This document shows positions 8,533 through 17,556 of a stretch of 64,000 nt of DNA, piece after piece. This DNA comes from JAKFEE01 sp036675815. GTDB taxonomy: Bacteria > Pseudomonadota > Alphaproteobacteria > Rhodospirillales > Magnetospirillaceae. The stretch lies in assembly GCA_036675815.1 (NCBI GenBank), contig JAKFEE010000036.1:69408-133407 (forward strand). The letters run 5' to 3'. The notes under the pieces are model-generated. The model saw nothing but the letters and a program-made list of their open reading frames with translations, was not told the DNA's origin and searched no databases. Within the stretch, counting starts at the first letter, position 1. Each line of letters opens with the position of its first letter. The position numbers and the translations under genes are program-made.

Positions 8533-9033
8533 TTACGTTCGCTCGCCGGCGGCATTGCCGGGCGGCGCAGTGCGCCCGGCCATCCCGCCGGCGGTGACGA
8601 CCAGGGGCTGGTTCTCGGGGAATTTCACCTCGGCCGGGGCGAAGGGGATCTGCTTGGTGCGGCGGATGCTGGCCGTCTCCAGCAGCCCGCGGGCGACCAG
8701 GCGCTCGATTTCGGCCCAGTCCTCGGCCAGCGCCAGCTCGGCGTAGGCGAAGGCGGTCTTGACCGTGCGCGCCGTCGGCCGGCTCACCTGGACGGGAAAG
8801 CAGTCGCCGGCCGGCGTCACCAGCATGATCGCCCCCTGGCGGTCCTGCAATTGATCCCCGGGGGTGGCGAGGTACTCCTCGAAAACCCGGTCCCACAGCC
8901 GATGCTTGCCCGTGCGGCCGGCGGTGCCGCCGTGGTCGACATAGACGGCGCTGGGGCGGCGGCCGATGGCGCGATAGACGGTGAACGGGCCAAGGACATT
9001 CAATCCGCGGCGGACCGGAAGGGGCGAGCGCAT
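8533..9033 (-). CDS. Conserved-looking hypothetical protein, 166 aa
   Basis: A soluble protein of unknown function with no signal peptide or membrane segment. It starts MRSPLPVRRGLNVLGPFTVYR. The middle contains HGGTAGRTGKHRLWDRVFEEY and a helical segment with LALAEDWAEIERLVARGLL. The C-terminus is Gly/Pro-rich. Codon use is strongly GC3-biased like its neighbours, which supports a real gene. It lies alone between tRNA-Ser and the divergent ATPase gene. The upstream ATG at 9052 opens only a different frame. Confidence 0.6.
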   Translation of the reverse strand: MRSPLPVRRGLNVLGPFTVYRAIGRRPSAVYVDHGGTAGRTGKHRLWDRVFEEYLATPGDQLQDRQGAIMLVTPAGDCFPVQVSRPTARTVKTAFAYAELALAEDWAEIERLVARGLLETASIRRTKQIPFAPAEVKFPENQPLVVTAGGMAGRTAPPGNAAGERT

Positions 9034-9213
9034 CGGCTTCTCCGTACAGCAATCAGGCCACCGCGACGCGGTGACTCCAAAGTCTTAGATGGGGACGCCG
9101 CCGGCGTTGCGCCACCTCGACCCGCGGCGCGGCACATGGGGTTTCACCCGGCGGCTCGGTTTGCGCTATACCCTTGGACCCGGCGGTCCGTCGGTGGACG
9201 CTGGGAGAGGTGA

Positions 9214-10686
9214 ATGAAAGTCGGCATCGACATGGGGACGACGCCGGCGGGGGCGCCGGCCACGCTCGATCTCGAAGAGTTGCTGGCGACCCGGCTGCTG
9301 GTGCAGGGCAATTCCGGATCGGGCAAATCGCACCTGTTGCGCCGCCTGTTGGAGCAGAGCGCCGCCTGGGTCCAGCAGGTGGTGATCGACCCCGAGGGCG
9401 ATTTCGTCACCCTGGCCGAGGCCTTCGGCCACGTCGTCATCGACGCCGCCGAGCATACCGAAGGTGCGCTGCAGCAGGTGGCGGCCCGCGTGCGCCAGCA
9501 TCGGGTGTCGGTGGTGCTCAATCTCGAGCATCTCGAGACCGATCGCCAGATGCGCCACGCCGCCGCCTTCCTCGGCGGCCTGTTCGACGTCGACCGCGAC
9601 TGCTGGTACCCGATGCTGGTGATCGTCGACGAGGCGCAGCTGTTCGCGCCGGCGGCGGCGGGCGAGGTGTCGGACGAGGCGCGCAAGGTGTCGCTGGGCG
9701 CCATGACCAATCTGATGTGCCGCGGCCGCAAGCGCGGCCTGGCCGGCGTCATCGCCACCCAGCGCCTGGCCAAGCTGGCCAAGAATGTCGCGGCCGAGGC
9801 CTCGAACTTCCTGATGGGGCGCACCTTCCTCGACATCGACATGGCCCGGGCGGCCGAGCTCTTGGGGATGGAGCGGCGCCAGGCCGAGGTGTTCCGCGAC
9901 CTCGACCGCGGCCATTTCGTCGCCCTCGGGCCGGCCTTGGCCCGGCGGCCGCTGTCGCTGCGTATCGGCGAGGTGCAGACGTCGGCGCGCGCCGGCAGTC
10001 CGCGGCTGATGCCGCTGCCGGAGGCGCCCGAGGATGCGCGCGAGCTCATCCTCACCCCCGGCGAGTCGGAGATCTTGCGCCGGCCGGTCGTCCGCCCGTC
10101 GACGGCCGCCACCGCCGACATGCTGCTGCAACTGGCGCGCTCGCATCCCGAACCCAGCGCCGACGAGGCGCCGGCGGCGACCGGGCCGGAACTCGACGAG
10201 GTGCTGCAGGAGGTCCTGGCCGATCCCGAGGCGCCGTTCCGTTCGGTGGCCGTGCTGTATCAGGATTTCCTGGTGCGCTGCCGGGCGCGGCGGCTCAACG
10301 GCCGGCTGTTGGAACTGGCGGCATTCCGCCGCCGGCTGGCGGCGGCGCGCGCCGGCGTCGACGGCGAGGTGGCCGCCAGCCCGGAATGGTCGCAGGCCGA
10401 AGCCACCGCCGCGGCGCTGCCCGAGGATCTGCAGGGCATCTTCCTGCTGTTGGCGCGCGCCGCCCTCGACGGTGCGCCGTGCCCGGCCGATCTCGACATC
10501 GCCCGCGCCCGCGGCAGCCGCTCGCCCCGGCGCGGCCGCGGCCTGCTGGAATACATGGAGCAGCGCGGCTTGATCGAGATGCGCGAGGACGCCTTCGCCC
10601 ACCGCGTCATCAGCCTGCCGGCGCTGGGCTGGGAGACCGCCCCGGGGCACCCCGACGCGCCGGGCGACGAGGGCGACGGCGGCTAG
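9214..10686 (+). CDS. HerA/DUF87-type ATP-binding protein
   Basis: A 490-residue P-loop ATPase. Walker A is GNSGSGKS (residues 32-39) and Walker B is LVIVDE (135-140) followed by AQLFAP. A DPEGDF motif at about 60-64 and a sensor-like CRGRKRGLAGVIATQRLA follow. This pattern is typical of the HerA/FtsK-like DUF87 group of hexameric DNA-pumping ATPases. The C-terminal 190 residues are Arg/Ala-rich and likely contain helical DNA- or partner-binding modules. No nuclease partner such as NurA is encoded beside it, unlike classic HerA systems. The ATG at 9214 is preceded by a purine-rich GGGAGAGG. Confidence 0.8.
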   Translation: MKVGIDMGTTPAGAPATLDLEELLATRLLVQGNSGSGKSHLLRRLLEQSAAWVQQVVIDPEGDFVTLAEAFGHVVIDAAEHTEGALQQVAARVRQHRVSVVLNLEHLETDRQMRHAAAFLGGLFDVDRDCWYPMLVIVDEAQLFAPAAAGEVSDEARKVSLGAMTNLMCRGRKRGLAGVIATQRLAKLAKNVAAEASNFLMGRTFLDIDMARAAELLGMERRQAEVFRDLDRGHFVALGPALARRPLSLRIGEVQTSARAGSPRLMPLPEAPEDARELILTPGESEILRRPVVRPSTAATADMLLQLARSHPEPSADEAPAATGPELDEVLQEVLADPEAPFRSVAVLYQDFLVRCRARRLNGRLLELAAFRRRLAAARAGVDGEVAASPEWSQAEATAAALPEDLQGIFLLLARAALDGAPCPADLDIARARGSRSPRRGRGLLEYMEQRGLIEMREDAFAHRVISLPALGWETAPGHPDAPGDEGDGG

Positions 10687-10687
10687 C

Positions 10688-11281
10688 TCACTTGGAGCGC
10701 GGAGCTCCAGCTCCGCCTGTATGTTGCGGAGCTGGAGCTCCGCGCTCCTTCGGTTGATCGTAGCGGATGCTGATCACTTCGAGGTTGCTGGGGCCGGCGG
10801 GCGTGCGCACGACGACGATGTCGCCTTCGCTGGCCTTGATGAGCGCCCGTGCCACCGGCGCCGTCCAACTCACCTTGCCCTGCTCGAGATCGGCCTCGTC
10901 GACGCCGACGATGGTCACCGTCTGTTCGCAGCCCTCGGCGGTGGCGTAGGTGACGGTAGCGCCGAAGAACACCTGGTCGCGAGTGCTCTGCTGGGCCGGG
11001 TCGACGACCTGGGCGGACTCCAGGCGCTTGCCGAGGAAGCGGATGCGGCGGTCGATTTCGCGTAGCCGTTTCTTGCCGTACAGGTAATCCCCGTTCTCCG
11101 AGCGGTCGCCGTTGCCGGCCGCCCATGACACGATGTCCACCACCTTCGGCCGCTCGACGCGCAACAGATGTCGCAGCTCGTCCTGCAATTGCCGGAAGCC
11201 GTTGGGGGTCACGTAGTTCTTGCCGCCGGACGGCAGGGCAGGGGCCTCGTCGTCGGCATCCTCAGGCGATTCGATGCTCAT
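10688..11281 (-). CDS. greB: Transcription elongation factor GreB-like
   Basis: A 197-residue Gre factor. An N-terminal coiled coil starts at NYVTPNGFRQLQDELRHLL and carries the acidic tip region (NGDRSENGDYLYGKKRLRE). The C-terminal FKBP-like domain has VFFGATVTY, VDEADLEQGKVSWTAPVARAL and GDIVVVRTPAG. Gre factors rescue backtracked RNA polymerase by stimulating cleavage of the transcript 3' end. The first 20 residues are a disordered acidic leader. The last 18 residues (from RGAPAPQ) are encoded by a palindromic element and are not part of the family fold. The ATG (11281) overlaps the stop of the hemerythrin gene. Confidence 0.9.
   Translation of the reverse strand: MSIESPEDADDEAPALPSGGKNYVTPNGFRQLQDELRHLLRVERPKVVDIVSWAAGNGDRSENGDYLYGKKRLREIDRRIRFLGKRLESAQVVDPAQQSTRDQVFFGATVTYATAEGCEQTVTIVGVDEADLEQGKVSWTAPVARALIKASEGDIVVVRTPAGPSNLEVISIRYDQPKERGAPAPQHTGGAGAPRSK
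10694..10748. repeat. Perfect 23-bp palindromic element, copy 1
   Basis: Arms 10694-10716 and 10726-10748 are perfect inverse complements (GGAGCGCGGAGCTCCAGCTC...) around a 9-base spacer. It lies at the junction of the convergent ATPase and greB genes and supplies the last codons of greB. A related copy occurs at 58473-58527. The size and placement resemble REP/BIME-type elements. A bidirectional terminator effect is plausible from position. Confidence 0.85.
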
Positions 11282-11703
11282 CCGGCGGATCCATAGCGGG
11301 AAGTCGAGGTGATTTCCACCAGGAACGCCCGGAGCTTGATGTCGCAGGTGAGAATGTGGCTGTTCTGCATGTCCACCATCTGCGCCGCGTCGAACCGGCT
11401 GCCTTCGGCGCCGTGCGCGATGTCGCGCAAGCGTTGCCGGATTCGGCCATGCTCCCTCAGATGGGCGCGGAAGGCGTGCGTGCAGTGCCGGGAAAAGCCC
11501 GAGCCAATCAGCAGTTGCTCTTCGTGCTGCATATGCATCAGCGCGCCGCGGACCAGCCGCTGCACCGCCAGCGCGACCTCGGCCGGGGCTTTGGCTCCGG
11601 CGTCGTCGAGCTCACGGCACAGCACGACGAAGTCCAGGTGCTCCTCATCGAGCTCCGGTACGCCGACCGACAGTGCCGACCACTTGACCACGCGCTCACT
11701 CAC
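11278..11703 (-). CDS. Bacteriohemerythrin-domain protein
   Basis: A 141-residue four-helix hemerythrin-like protein. Likely di-iron ligands are His in DEEHLDF (about residue 22), HMQHEEQLL (about 57-60), the pair HAFRAHLREH (about 75-84) and the terminal HILTCD motif (HxxxxD). Such proteins bind O2 reversibly and act in oxygen sensing, storage or delivery in the cytoplasm. The stop TGA overlaps the greB ATG by ATGA, so the two are translationally coupled. The functional link to GreB is unclear. Confidence 0.85.
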   Translation of the reverse strand: MSERVVKWSALSVGVPELDEEHLDFVVLCRELDDAGAKAPAEVALAVQRLVRGALMHMQHEEQLLIGSGFSRHCTHAFRAHLREHGRIRQRLRDIAHGAEGSRFDAAQMVDMQNSHILTCDIKLRAFLVEITSTSRYGSAG

Positions 11704-11947
11704 GCTTGCGACGATCTCCAGTGTGCCGCAAACCCGCCCCGCGCCGCCACTGCGAAGTGCCTGGGGAAAGTCATAAAATTGTGGGGATCACCAACTGATT
11801 GTAATAAAACAGACAAACGGATAGGGTGTCGCCGCGCCGCGGGGGCGGCGCGTGTGTGAAAGGGGAGGACTCGGCGCTCGGCCGGGGGCGCTCCCCTATA
11901 ACCTGTTGTACGGGCGAGAGCCATTCCCGGTTGTTGAGGAAATGAAC

Positions 11948-12253
11948 ATGAATGTACAAGTCCGGCGGGTCTTGGACGACCCGCGGTTCCATGAACTCGT
12001 CGCGCGCCGCAATCGATTTTCGTGGTTGCTCGTCGGCGCCATGATCGCGATTTATTTTGGTTTCATCTTGACGATCGCCTTCAACCCTGGCGCTCTCGCC
12101 ACCCCCCTCGTAGCGGGCAGCGTCACGACCATTGGCTTTCCTCTCGGCGTCGGCGTGATCGTCTCTGCCGTGCTCCTCACCGGCGTCTACGTCTACCGCG
12201 CCAATCGCGAATTCGACGCGTTGAACCGGCAGATCCTGGAGGCGAGCGAGTGA
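11948..12253 (+). CDS. DUF485 small inner-membrane protein
   Basis: About 101 residues with two membrane segments (WLLVGAMIAIYFGFILTIAF and VGVIVSAVLLTGVYVY) and an N-terminal VLDDPRFHELVARRNRFS signature typical of DUF485. A GAGGA at 11936-11940 sits 7 bases before the ATG at 11948, which makes that start better than the in-frame ATG at 11942. The stop TGA overlaps the actP start (TGATG). DUF485 genes regularly precede acetate permease genes and are thought to be accessory subunits. Confidence 0.88.
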   Translation: MNVQVRRVLDDPRFHELVARRNRFSWLLVGAMIAIYFGFILTIAFNPGALATPLVAGSVTTIGFPLGVGVIVSAVLLTGVYVYRANREFDALNRQILEASE

Positions 12254-13911
12254 TGCGTTTCTCCTCCGCCATCCTGGCCGCCACGGCGCTGCTCGCCCCC
12301 GGCGCGGCTGTCGCCGCCGGCGGCGACCTCGGTCAGACTCAACAGCAGGCGACCAATTGGCACGCCATCGTCATGTTCGTGCTGTTCGTCCTGATCACCC
12401 TCGGCATCACCTATTGGGCGGCGCGGCGCACCCGCACGGCCTCGGACTTCTATACCGCCGGCGGCGGCATCACCGGTTTTCAGAACGGCCTGGCCATTGC
12501 CGGCGACTTCATGTCGGCGGCCTCGTTCCTCGGCATCACCGCGCTCGTCTACGCCATGGGCTTCGACGGCCTGATCTATTCGGTAGGTGTGGTCGTCGGC
12601 TGGCCGCTGGTGTTGTTCCTGATCGCCGAACCGCTGCGCAATCTCGGCAAATACACCTTCGCCGACGTCGTCTCCTATCGGCTGAAGCAGACGCCGGTGC
12701 GCACCTTCGCCGCCATCAGCTCGCTGACCGTCGTGCTCTTCTACCTGATCGCACAGATGGTCGGTGCCGGCCAGTTGATCAAGCTGCTGTTCGGGCTCGA
12801 CTATTTCGTCGCGCTGCTCATCGTCGGCGGCCTGATCATGGCCTACGTCACCTTCGGCGGCATGGTGGCCACCACCTGGGTGCAGATCATCAAGGCCGTC
12901 CTGCTGCTCGCCGGCGCCACCTTCATGGCCCTGGCCGTGCTGTGGCAGCACGGCTTCGACATGGAGGCGGTGTTCGCCAAGGCGGTCGAGATCAAGGGCA
13001 CGCTGGCGATCATGGCGCCCGGCAAGCTCATCTCCAACCCCATCGACGCCGTGTCGCTGGGCATGGCCCTGATGTTCGGCACCGCCGGCCTGCCGCATAT
13101 CCTGATGCGCTTCTTCACCGTTCCCGACGCCAAGGAGGCGCGCAAGTCGGTGTTCTACGCCACCGGCTTCATCGGCTATTTCTACATCCTCACCATCGTC
13201 ATCGGCTTCGGCGCCGTCATCCTGGTCAGCACCGATCCTGCCTACCTCACCGCGGCCAACGGCCTCAAGGGCGGCAACAACATGGCGGCCGTCTGGCTGG
13301 CCCATGCCATCGGCGGCGACCTGTTCCTCGGCTTCATCTCCGCCGTGGCCTTCGCCACCATCCTGGCGGTGGTGTCGGGCCTGACCCTGGCCGGCGCCTC
13401 GGCGATCTCGCACGATCTCTACGCCAACGTCATCGCGCGCGGCCGCAATGTCGAGGGCAGCGAGATGATGGTGTCGCGCGTCGCCAGCTTCGGCCTCGGC
13501 ATCGTCGCCATCCTGCTTGGGGCGCTGTTCGAGAAGCAGAATATCGCCTACCTGGCCGGCCTCACCCTGGCCATCGCCGCATCGGCGAACTTCCCGCTGC
13601 TGCTGCTGTCGATGTTCTGGAAGGGGCTGACCACCCGCGGGGCGGTGCTGGGCGGCATATGCGGCCTGGGCTCGGCCCTGCTGCTCACCGTGCTCGGGCC
13701 GGCGGTGTGGACTTCGGTGCTGGGCAATGCCGCGCCGGTGTTCCCCTATGGCAACCCGGCGCTGTTCTCGATGGCCATCGGCTTCTTCGCCACCTGGCTG
13801 TTCTCGGTGACCGACGCCAGCCAGCGGGCGGCGGAGGACAAGGAAGCCTTCGCTTCCCAGTTCGTACGCTCGCAGACCGGCCTCGGCGCCGCTGGCGCCC
13901 AGGCGCACTGA
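12253..13911 (+). CDS. actP: Cation/acetate symporter ActP
   Basis: A 552-residue sodium:solute symporter. A cleavable-looking N-terminal segment (ALLAPGAAVAAGG) is followed by about 13 membrane helices. Family blocks include RTASDFYTAGGGITGFQNG, FMSAASFLGI, FGTAGLPHILMRFFTVPDA and SAVAFATILAVVSGLTLAGA. ActP takes up acetate and other short monocarboxylates with a cation. ATG 12253 overlaps the DUF485 stop by one base; length matches the family (about 550). A strong hairpin terminator follows at 13922. Confidence 0.93.
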   Translation: MRFSSAILAATALLAPGAAVAAGGDLGQTQQQATNWHAIVMFVLFVLITLGITYWAARRTRTASDFYTAGGGITGFQNGLAIAGDFMSAASFLGITALVYAMGFDGLIYSVGVVVGWPLVLFLIAEPLRNLGKYTFADVVSYRLKQTPVRTFAAISSLTVVLFYLIAQMVGAGQLIKLLFGLDYFVALLIVGGLIMAYVTFGGMVATTWVQIIKAVLLLAGATFMALAVLWQHGFDMEAVFAKAVEIKGTLAIMAPGKLISNPIDAVSLGMALMFGTAGLPHILMRFFTVPDAKEARKSVFYATGFIGYFYILTIVIGFGAVILVSTDPAYLTAANGLKGGNNMAAVWLAHAIGGDLFLGFISAVAFATILAVVSGLTLAGASAISHDLYANVIARGRNVEGSEMMVSRVASFGLGIVAILLGALFEKQNIAYLAGLTLAIAASANFPLLLLSMFWKGLTTRGAVLGGICGLGSALLLTVLGPAVWTSVLGNAAPVFPYGNPALFSMAIGFFATWLFSVTDASQRAAEDKEAFASQFVRSQTGLGAAGAQAH

Positions 13912-13921
13912 CGTTCCTGAT

Positions 13922-13948
13922 CCGGGGCCGCATCGGCGGCCCCGGTTT
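13922..13948. terminator. Bidirectional terminator after actP
   Basis: A 10-bp perfect GC stem (CCGGGGCCGC / GCGGCCCCGG) with an ATCG tetraloop is followed by TTT on the plus strand. It lies 11 bases past the actP stop and just before the end of the convergent GNAT-like gene. Confidence 0.8.
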
Positions 13949-13950
13949 CA

Positions 13951-15150
13951 TCATGCGGGCGCGTCCCGTACCTCGTGATCGAGATCGCTATCGGCTTCGC
14001 TGATGAACCAGTTGCTTGGCCGGCTCAACGCCGCGGCGGGCAGCGAGGCGCCATCCTTGACCGCTATGGCCAGGCGCGGCCCCCGCCGACGGACGAAGCC
14101 GAGAGCGGGCAGGATCGCTCGAAGGCGTCGTGGCATGACCATCATGCTCAGCACGACGGCGCCGTCCCGGCGCGCCGCCCGCAGGCAATTTGCCAGAAGC
14201 GGCGCCAGCCACTGCGGCGCGCATAAATAGTCGACGACCGTCGCCACCGCGCCGTCGCGGCGCAGCACGGCGTAGCCCCGGAGCACCTCGCCCTGGGTCA
14301 GATAGTACCGGTGATAGCGCGCGCGCTGTGGCGCCGCATCGAAGCGCCAGGCCAGGATCGGCAGGTCGCGGCCGGCGATGACCGGGTAATGGCGCGCGGC
14401 CCTGCGCCAGAGGCCGTCGACGCGTTCGTCGAAGCGCGCAACGGGGGCGAACCGCAGGCCGGCGGCGCTGCTCAAGGCCGCGACGGCGGCGTCGAACGCT
14501 GCCAGCGGGGGGGCCGCCACGCGCGATGCCCATGCGCCGAGGCGGCCCGGGGTCCATGTGCCGAGCGGCGACGCCGATGCCTCGAGCGGGCGCAGCAGGC
14601 GGATGAAACGCGGCACTCGGCCGAGGTCGATCCAGCCGGCCCGGCGGAAGGCACGGTGCGCCTCGTCGGATATGCCGAGGCCGCACACCAGATCGTAGCT
14701 GTCGCGCAGGCGCGCGGTGAGGGCGGGCGCGACGCCGCGCAGCCGCCACGCCGGATCGACCATCAAGTCGATGGCCCAGGCGGCGGTCAGGGGCTGGCCC
14801 TCGACGTACAATCGCAAGGGCAGCCCGGCCTGTTGGCCGACGATGTGGCCGTCGCGCCGGCAAACCCACAGGATGGGCGATTCCGACGGGCGGTCGGGGT
14901 GATGGTCGAAGCGCCAGGCGAAGCTGGCCGGATCGACTTGATGCGCCCCAGGGCCGTACTGGCGCAAGAGGAAGCCCCGCAGGTCATCGTAGTCGCCGGG
15001 GGTAACCCGCGCCACACCGAGGCTCGCCCGCTCACTGAAGGGGCTGAACGGTGCTGCTGGTCGCCCGGTGGTGCTCCCTTCGCTCGCGCCACGACTCTGG
15101 GCGTCGGCCTTGCGCACGCAACGATCCATTGCGGTGGGTGAGGTCGACAT
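13951..15150 (-). CDS. GNAT-like acyltransferase protein of the EPS locus
   Basis: About 399 residues from the ATG at 15150 (MSTSPTAMDR); a longer in-frame start at 15222 exists but adds an unlikely leader. Residues of about 50-150 have a GNAT-like pattern: VTPGDYDDLRGFLLRQY, WVCRRDGHIVGQQAGLPL, WAIDLMVDPAWRLRGVAPAL. The last resembles the motif A acetyl-CoA loop (RxxGxx). The C-terminal half repeats a weaker acyltransferase-like layout (RYHRYYLTQGEVLRGYAVLR), which suggests tandem GNAT folds as in FemAB-like proteins. Such genes often sit in polysaccharide clusters. It converges on actP and is divergent from the beta-helix gene. The substrate is unknown. Confidence 0.65.
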   Translation of the reverse strand: MSTSPTAMDRCVRKADAQSRGASEGSTTGRPAAPFSPFSERASLGVARVTPGDYDDLRGFLLRQYGPGAHQVDPASFAWRFDHHPDRPSESPILWVCRRDGHIVGQQAGLPLRLYVEGQPLTAAWAIDLMVDPAWRLRGVAPALTARLRDSYDLVCGLGISDEAHRAFRRAGWIDLGRVPRFIRLLRPLEASASPLGTWTPGRLGAWASRVAAPPLAAFDAAVAALSSAAGLRFAPVARFDERVDGLWRRAARHYPVIAGRDLPILAWRFDAAPQRARYHRYYLTQGEVLRGYAVLRRDGAVATVVDYLCAPQWLAPLLANCLRAARRDGAVVLSMMVMPRRLRAILPALGFVRRRGPRLAIAVKDGASLPAAALSRPSNWFISEADSDLDHEVRDAPA

Positions 15151-15329
15151 AGTGCGGCACCGCCACCCCAAGAGCAATAATTGAAAATAACTACGAGCGT
15201 CGGCGGCTGGCCTCATCGGCAATATTTACTATTCAAGAGATGCAGGACTTAGCCTGATGGTGTCTTTCCTTTCTCGTAGACCATGCTTTCATAACGGGTG
15301 TCAACGCAGGGCCAGCTCTGGATCATTAC

Positions 15330-16208
15330 ATGTCGAAAGGCATCGCTGTGGCATTGATCCTTCACCCACTGCTGATTCATGCCCCAGCCCTGGCCAGCCG
15401 CCCCGCGGCGGTGGCGGAGGCGGCGCCGCCCGTCATCGAAAACATCGTCCTTGACCGCACGCTGCGGCTCGAGGGCCCGCGCTGGAACGGTGCCGTGGTG
15501 CGTAATGTGACCATTCGCGGCGTCGACGGCGACGGCATCTTCGTCAAGGACGTCGACGATGTGCGCATCGAGAACTGCACGATCAGCCACGTCACCGGTC
15601 GCGGCATCAAGCTCAGCGTCGAAGGCTCGTCGCGCGGCGTGCAGATCGTCGGCAACCGCATTGCCAATACCGGACTCGACGGGATCATCGTCGGTCAGCG
15701 CCACGCCCAGGGCATCGACCACCGGCAGCTCGTGCTGCGCGACAATGAGATCGCGCATACCGGCCTGCTCGGCAGCGGCGGCCTGACCCACGGCATCTAC
15801 GTGCAGAGCAGCGACTTCCTCATCGAGGGCAATCGCGTCCTCGATGCGCGCGACGGCAACGGCATCTCGGTGCGCAGCTCCGGCGTGGTACGCGGCAACG
15901 TGGTCCGGGGCACCGGCAAGAGCGGCATCGCCTACTATGCGGACCACATGCGGGGCCCGAGCGATCGGCTGGTGATCGAAGGCAATGACGTGGCCGACAG
16001 CGGCCGCCGCCAATGGCGCCATGCCATCGATTTGCTGCGCGTGCCCAGGCCCGACCATGTCGTGCACAGCTTCATCATCCGCGACAATCTGGTGAGGGCA
16101 TCCCACGGGCCCGCCATCGGCGTCCACCGAGGCTACGCCGCATTGGGCATCGTTCCACAGCTTTCCGGCAACCGGCTGCTGCCGCATTCCGCCGCGGCCC
16201 GGCCATGA
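15330..16208 (+). CDS. Exported right-handed beta-helix protein
   Basis: A 292-residue protein with a signal peptide (LILHPLLIHAPALAS) followed by short repeated strands of the parallel beta-helix type: VRNVTIRGVDGDGIFV, IENCTISHVTGRGIKL, IVGNRIANTGLDGI. The fold is used by polysaccharide lyases, C5-epimerases and pectate lyases. Its core is closely related to the N-terminal 290 residues of the protein at 22071-24095 (shared GLLGSGGLTHGIYVQSSDF / GLSGSGGLLHGIYVQSTDF, YADHMRGPSD). Here it is periplasmic without RTX modules. Its TGA overlaps an ATG (16205), making it the first gene of the EPS export operon. A polysaccharide-modifying role is inferred from fold and context. Confidence 0.75.
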   Translation: MSKGIAVALILHPLLIHAPALASRPAAVAEAAPPVIENIVLDRTLRLEGPRWNGAVVRNVTIRGVDGDGIFVKDVDDVRIENCTISHVTGRGIKLSVEGSSRGVQIVGNRIANTGLDGIIVGQRHAQGIDHRQLVLRDNEIAHTGLLGSGGLTHGIYVQSSDFLIEGNRVLDARDGNGISVRSSGVVRGNVVRGTGKSGIAYYADHMRGPSDRLVIEGNDVADSGRRQWRHAIDLLRVPRPDHVVHSFIIRDNLVRASHGPAIGVHRGYAALGIVPQLSGNRLLPHSAAARP

Positions 16209-16234
16209 ACGCGTTCTTGCGTGGAGATTCTCGC

Positions 16235-17539
16235 ATGTTCACTCGCCGCCCGAGCCCCCCGGGGCCACGAGCCAGGCCAGGCCGACGCTGGCTGGTGACG
16301 CTCGCCGCGGTAATGCCGCTGGCTATCGGCGTGCCCCCCGGCGTGGCCGCCGACACCTCGCTGGAGGCCTATCGCCTGGGCATCGGCGATCGCGTCTCGG
16401 TCAACGCCTTCGGTCGCGCCGACCTGACCGGCGAATTCGCCGTGGGGGCCGACGCCAATATCCGCATACCGCTCATCGGCGCCGTGCCGGCGGCCGGCCG
16501 CAGCCGCCAGGACATCGAAGAGGACGTTACCGCGCGCCTGGCCGAGCTGCTCGACTACACGACGCCGGTGACCGTCGATATCGCGGTCTATCGCCCCGTG
16601 TTCGTCATCGGTGACGTCACCCGCCCCGGCGAGGTGGTCTTCATTCCGGGCATGACCGCCATGGAGGCCTATGCGCGGGCTGGAGGCACGCCATCCTTAC
16701 GCCAGTTGCCGAGCCAGGTGGCCTCGGGGATGGCCACGGCGCAGCGCGACCTGATGGTGGCCCAGTCCAGCTTGACCGGGCTGCTGGTGCGCCGGGCCGC
16801 GCTCGATGCCGCCCTCGGCGACAAGGCCGAGATCACGCTGCCGCCGGAACTGCAGCCGATGGCCGGCTCGCTTCTGGTCGCCGAGGCGCTGACCCGCGAA
16901 ACCACGCAACTCGAGGCCGAGCGCGCCGATCTCGCTACCCGCCTGAAACTGATGGAGCGGCAACGCGACCATCTGGGCGAGGAAATCGAGGCCCTCGAAA
17001 AGCAGATCGCCTATCTGGAAGTGCAGGCCGAAAGCTTCGGCGCCGAACTCGACAAGATCGACAGCCTGGCCTCGCGCGGCCTGGCGACCAGCGCGCGGTT
17101 GCTGGAGCTCAAGCGCATCAAGGCCGACACCGACGGCGAGCGTTTCGAGGCGGCGGCCTTCCTGTCGCGCGCCAAGCAGGAACGGGTTGCCCTCGAGCTG
17201 GAGGTTCAGGAGCTCAAGCATGAACTCAAGGCCGAGCATCTCGAGGCGCGCCGCATCGTCGACACCGAGATTGCCGAGGCCCGCGCCCTGTTCGAGGGCG
17301 CCCGGCTGCAAATGGCGGCGCTGAGCCAGGTTGATCTGGCCGAATTCGCCGCCGGCCGCGGCGAGCTCGAGCTGTCGGTCAGCCGCAATGAGGGCGGCGA
17401 AGCCCGCACCTTCGCGGCCACCGGCGTCACGCCGTTGCGTCCCGGTGACATCGTCCAGGTCAGCGCCTCGGATCTGACGCCAGCCCAAGCCATGCTGCCG
17501 TCGCGGCATGCGGAAATGCGCCCTGCCACCGCCGATTGA
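16235..17539 (+). CDS. Polysaccharide export outer-membrane protein (Wza/ExoF type)
   Basis: About 434 residues. A signal peptide (WLVTLAAVMPLAIGVPPGVAA) is followed by a Poly_export domain (YRLGIGDRVSVNAFGR..., GADANIRIPLIGAV) and an SLBB-like strand (VFVIGDVTRPGEVVFIPG). Next comes a long coiled coil at about 200-390, then a C-terminal segment. The coiled-coil version resembles rhizobial ExoF. It should form the outer-membrane or periplasmic channel for EPS. The ATG at 16235 has a GGAG 8 bases upstream; an in-frame ATG at 16205 overlaps the previous stop and is the alternative start. The chain-length determinant gene follows directly. Confidence 0.85.
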   Translation: MFTRRPSPPGPRARPGRRWLVTLAAVMPLAIGVPPGVAADTSLEAYRLGIGDRVSVNAFGRADLTGEFAVGADANIRIPLIGAVPAAGRSRQDIEEDVTARLAELLDYTTPVTVDIAVYRPVFVIGDVTRPGEVVFIPGMTAMEAYARAGGTPSLRQLPSQVASGMATAQRDLMVAQSSLTGLLVRRAALDAALGDKAEITLPPELQPMAGSLLVAEALTRETTQLEAERADLATRLKLMERQRDHLGEEIEALEKQIAYLEVQAESFGAELDKIDSLASRGLATSARLLELKRIKADTDGERFEAAAFLSRAKQERVALELEVQELKHELKAEHLEARRIVDTEIAEARALFEGARLQMAALSQVDLAEFAAGRGELELSVSRNEGGEARTFAATGVTPLRPGDIVQVSASDLTPAQAMLPSRHAEMRPATAD

Positions 17540-17556
17540 GCCCGGGGATCACGACC

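Noticed and set aside
12193..13908. 571-codon frame antisense to actP
   Set aside because: Extreme Gly/Asp/His/Gln composition without membrane or domain features; the sense strand is a clear ActP.
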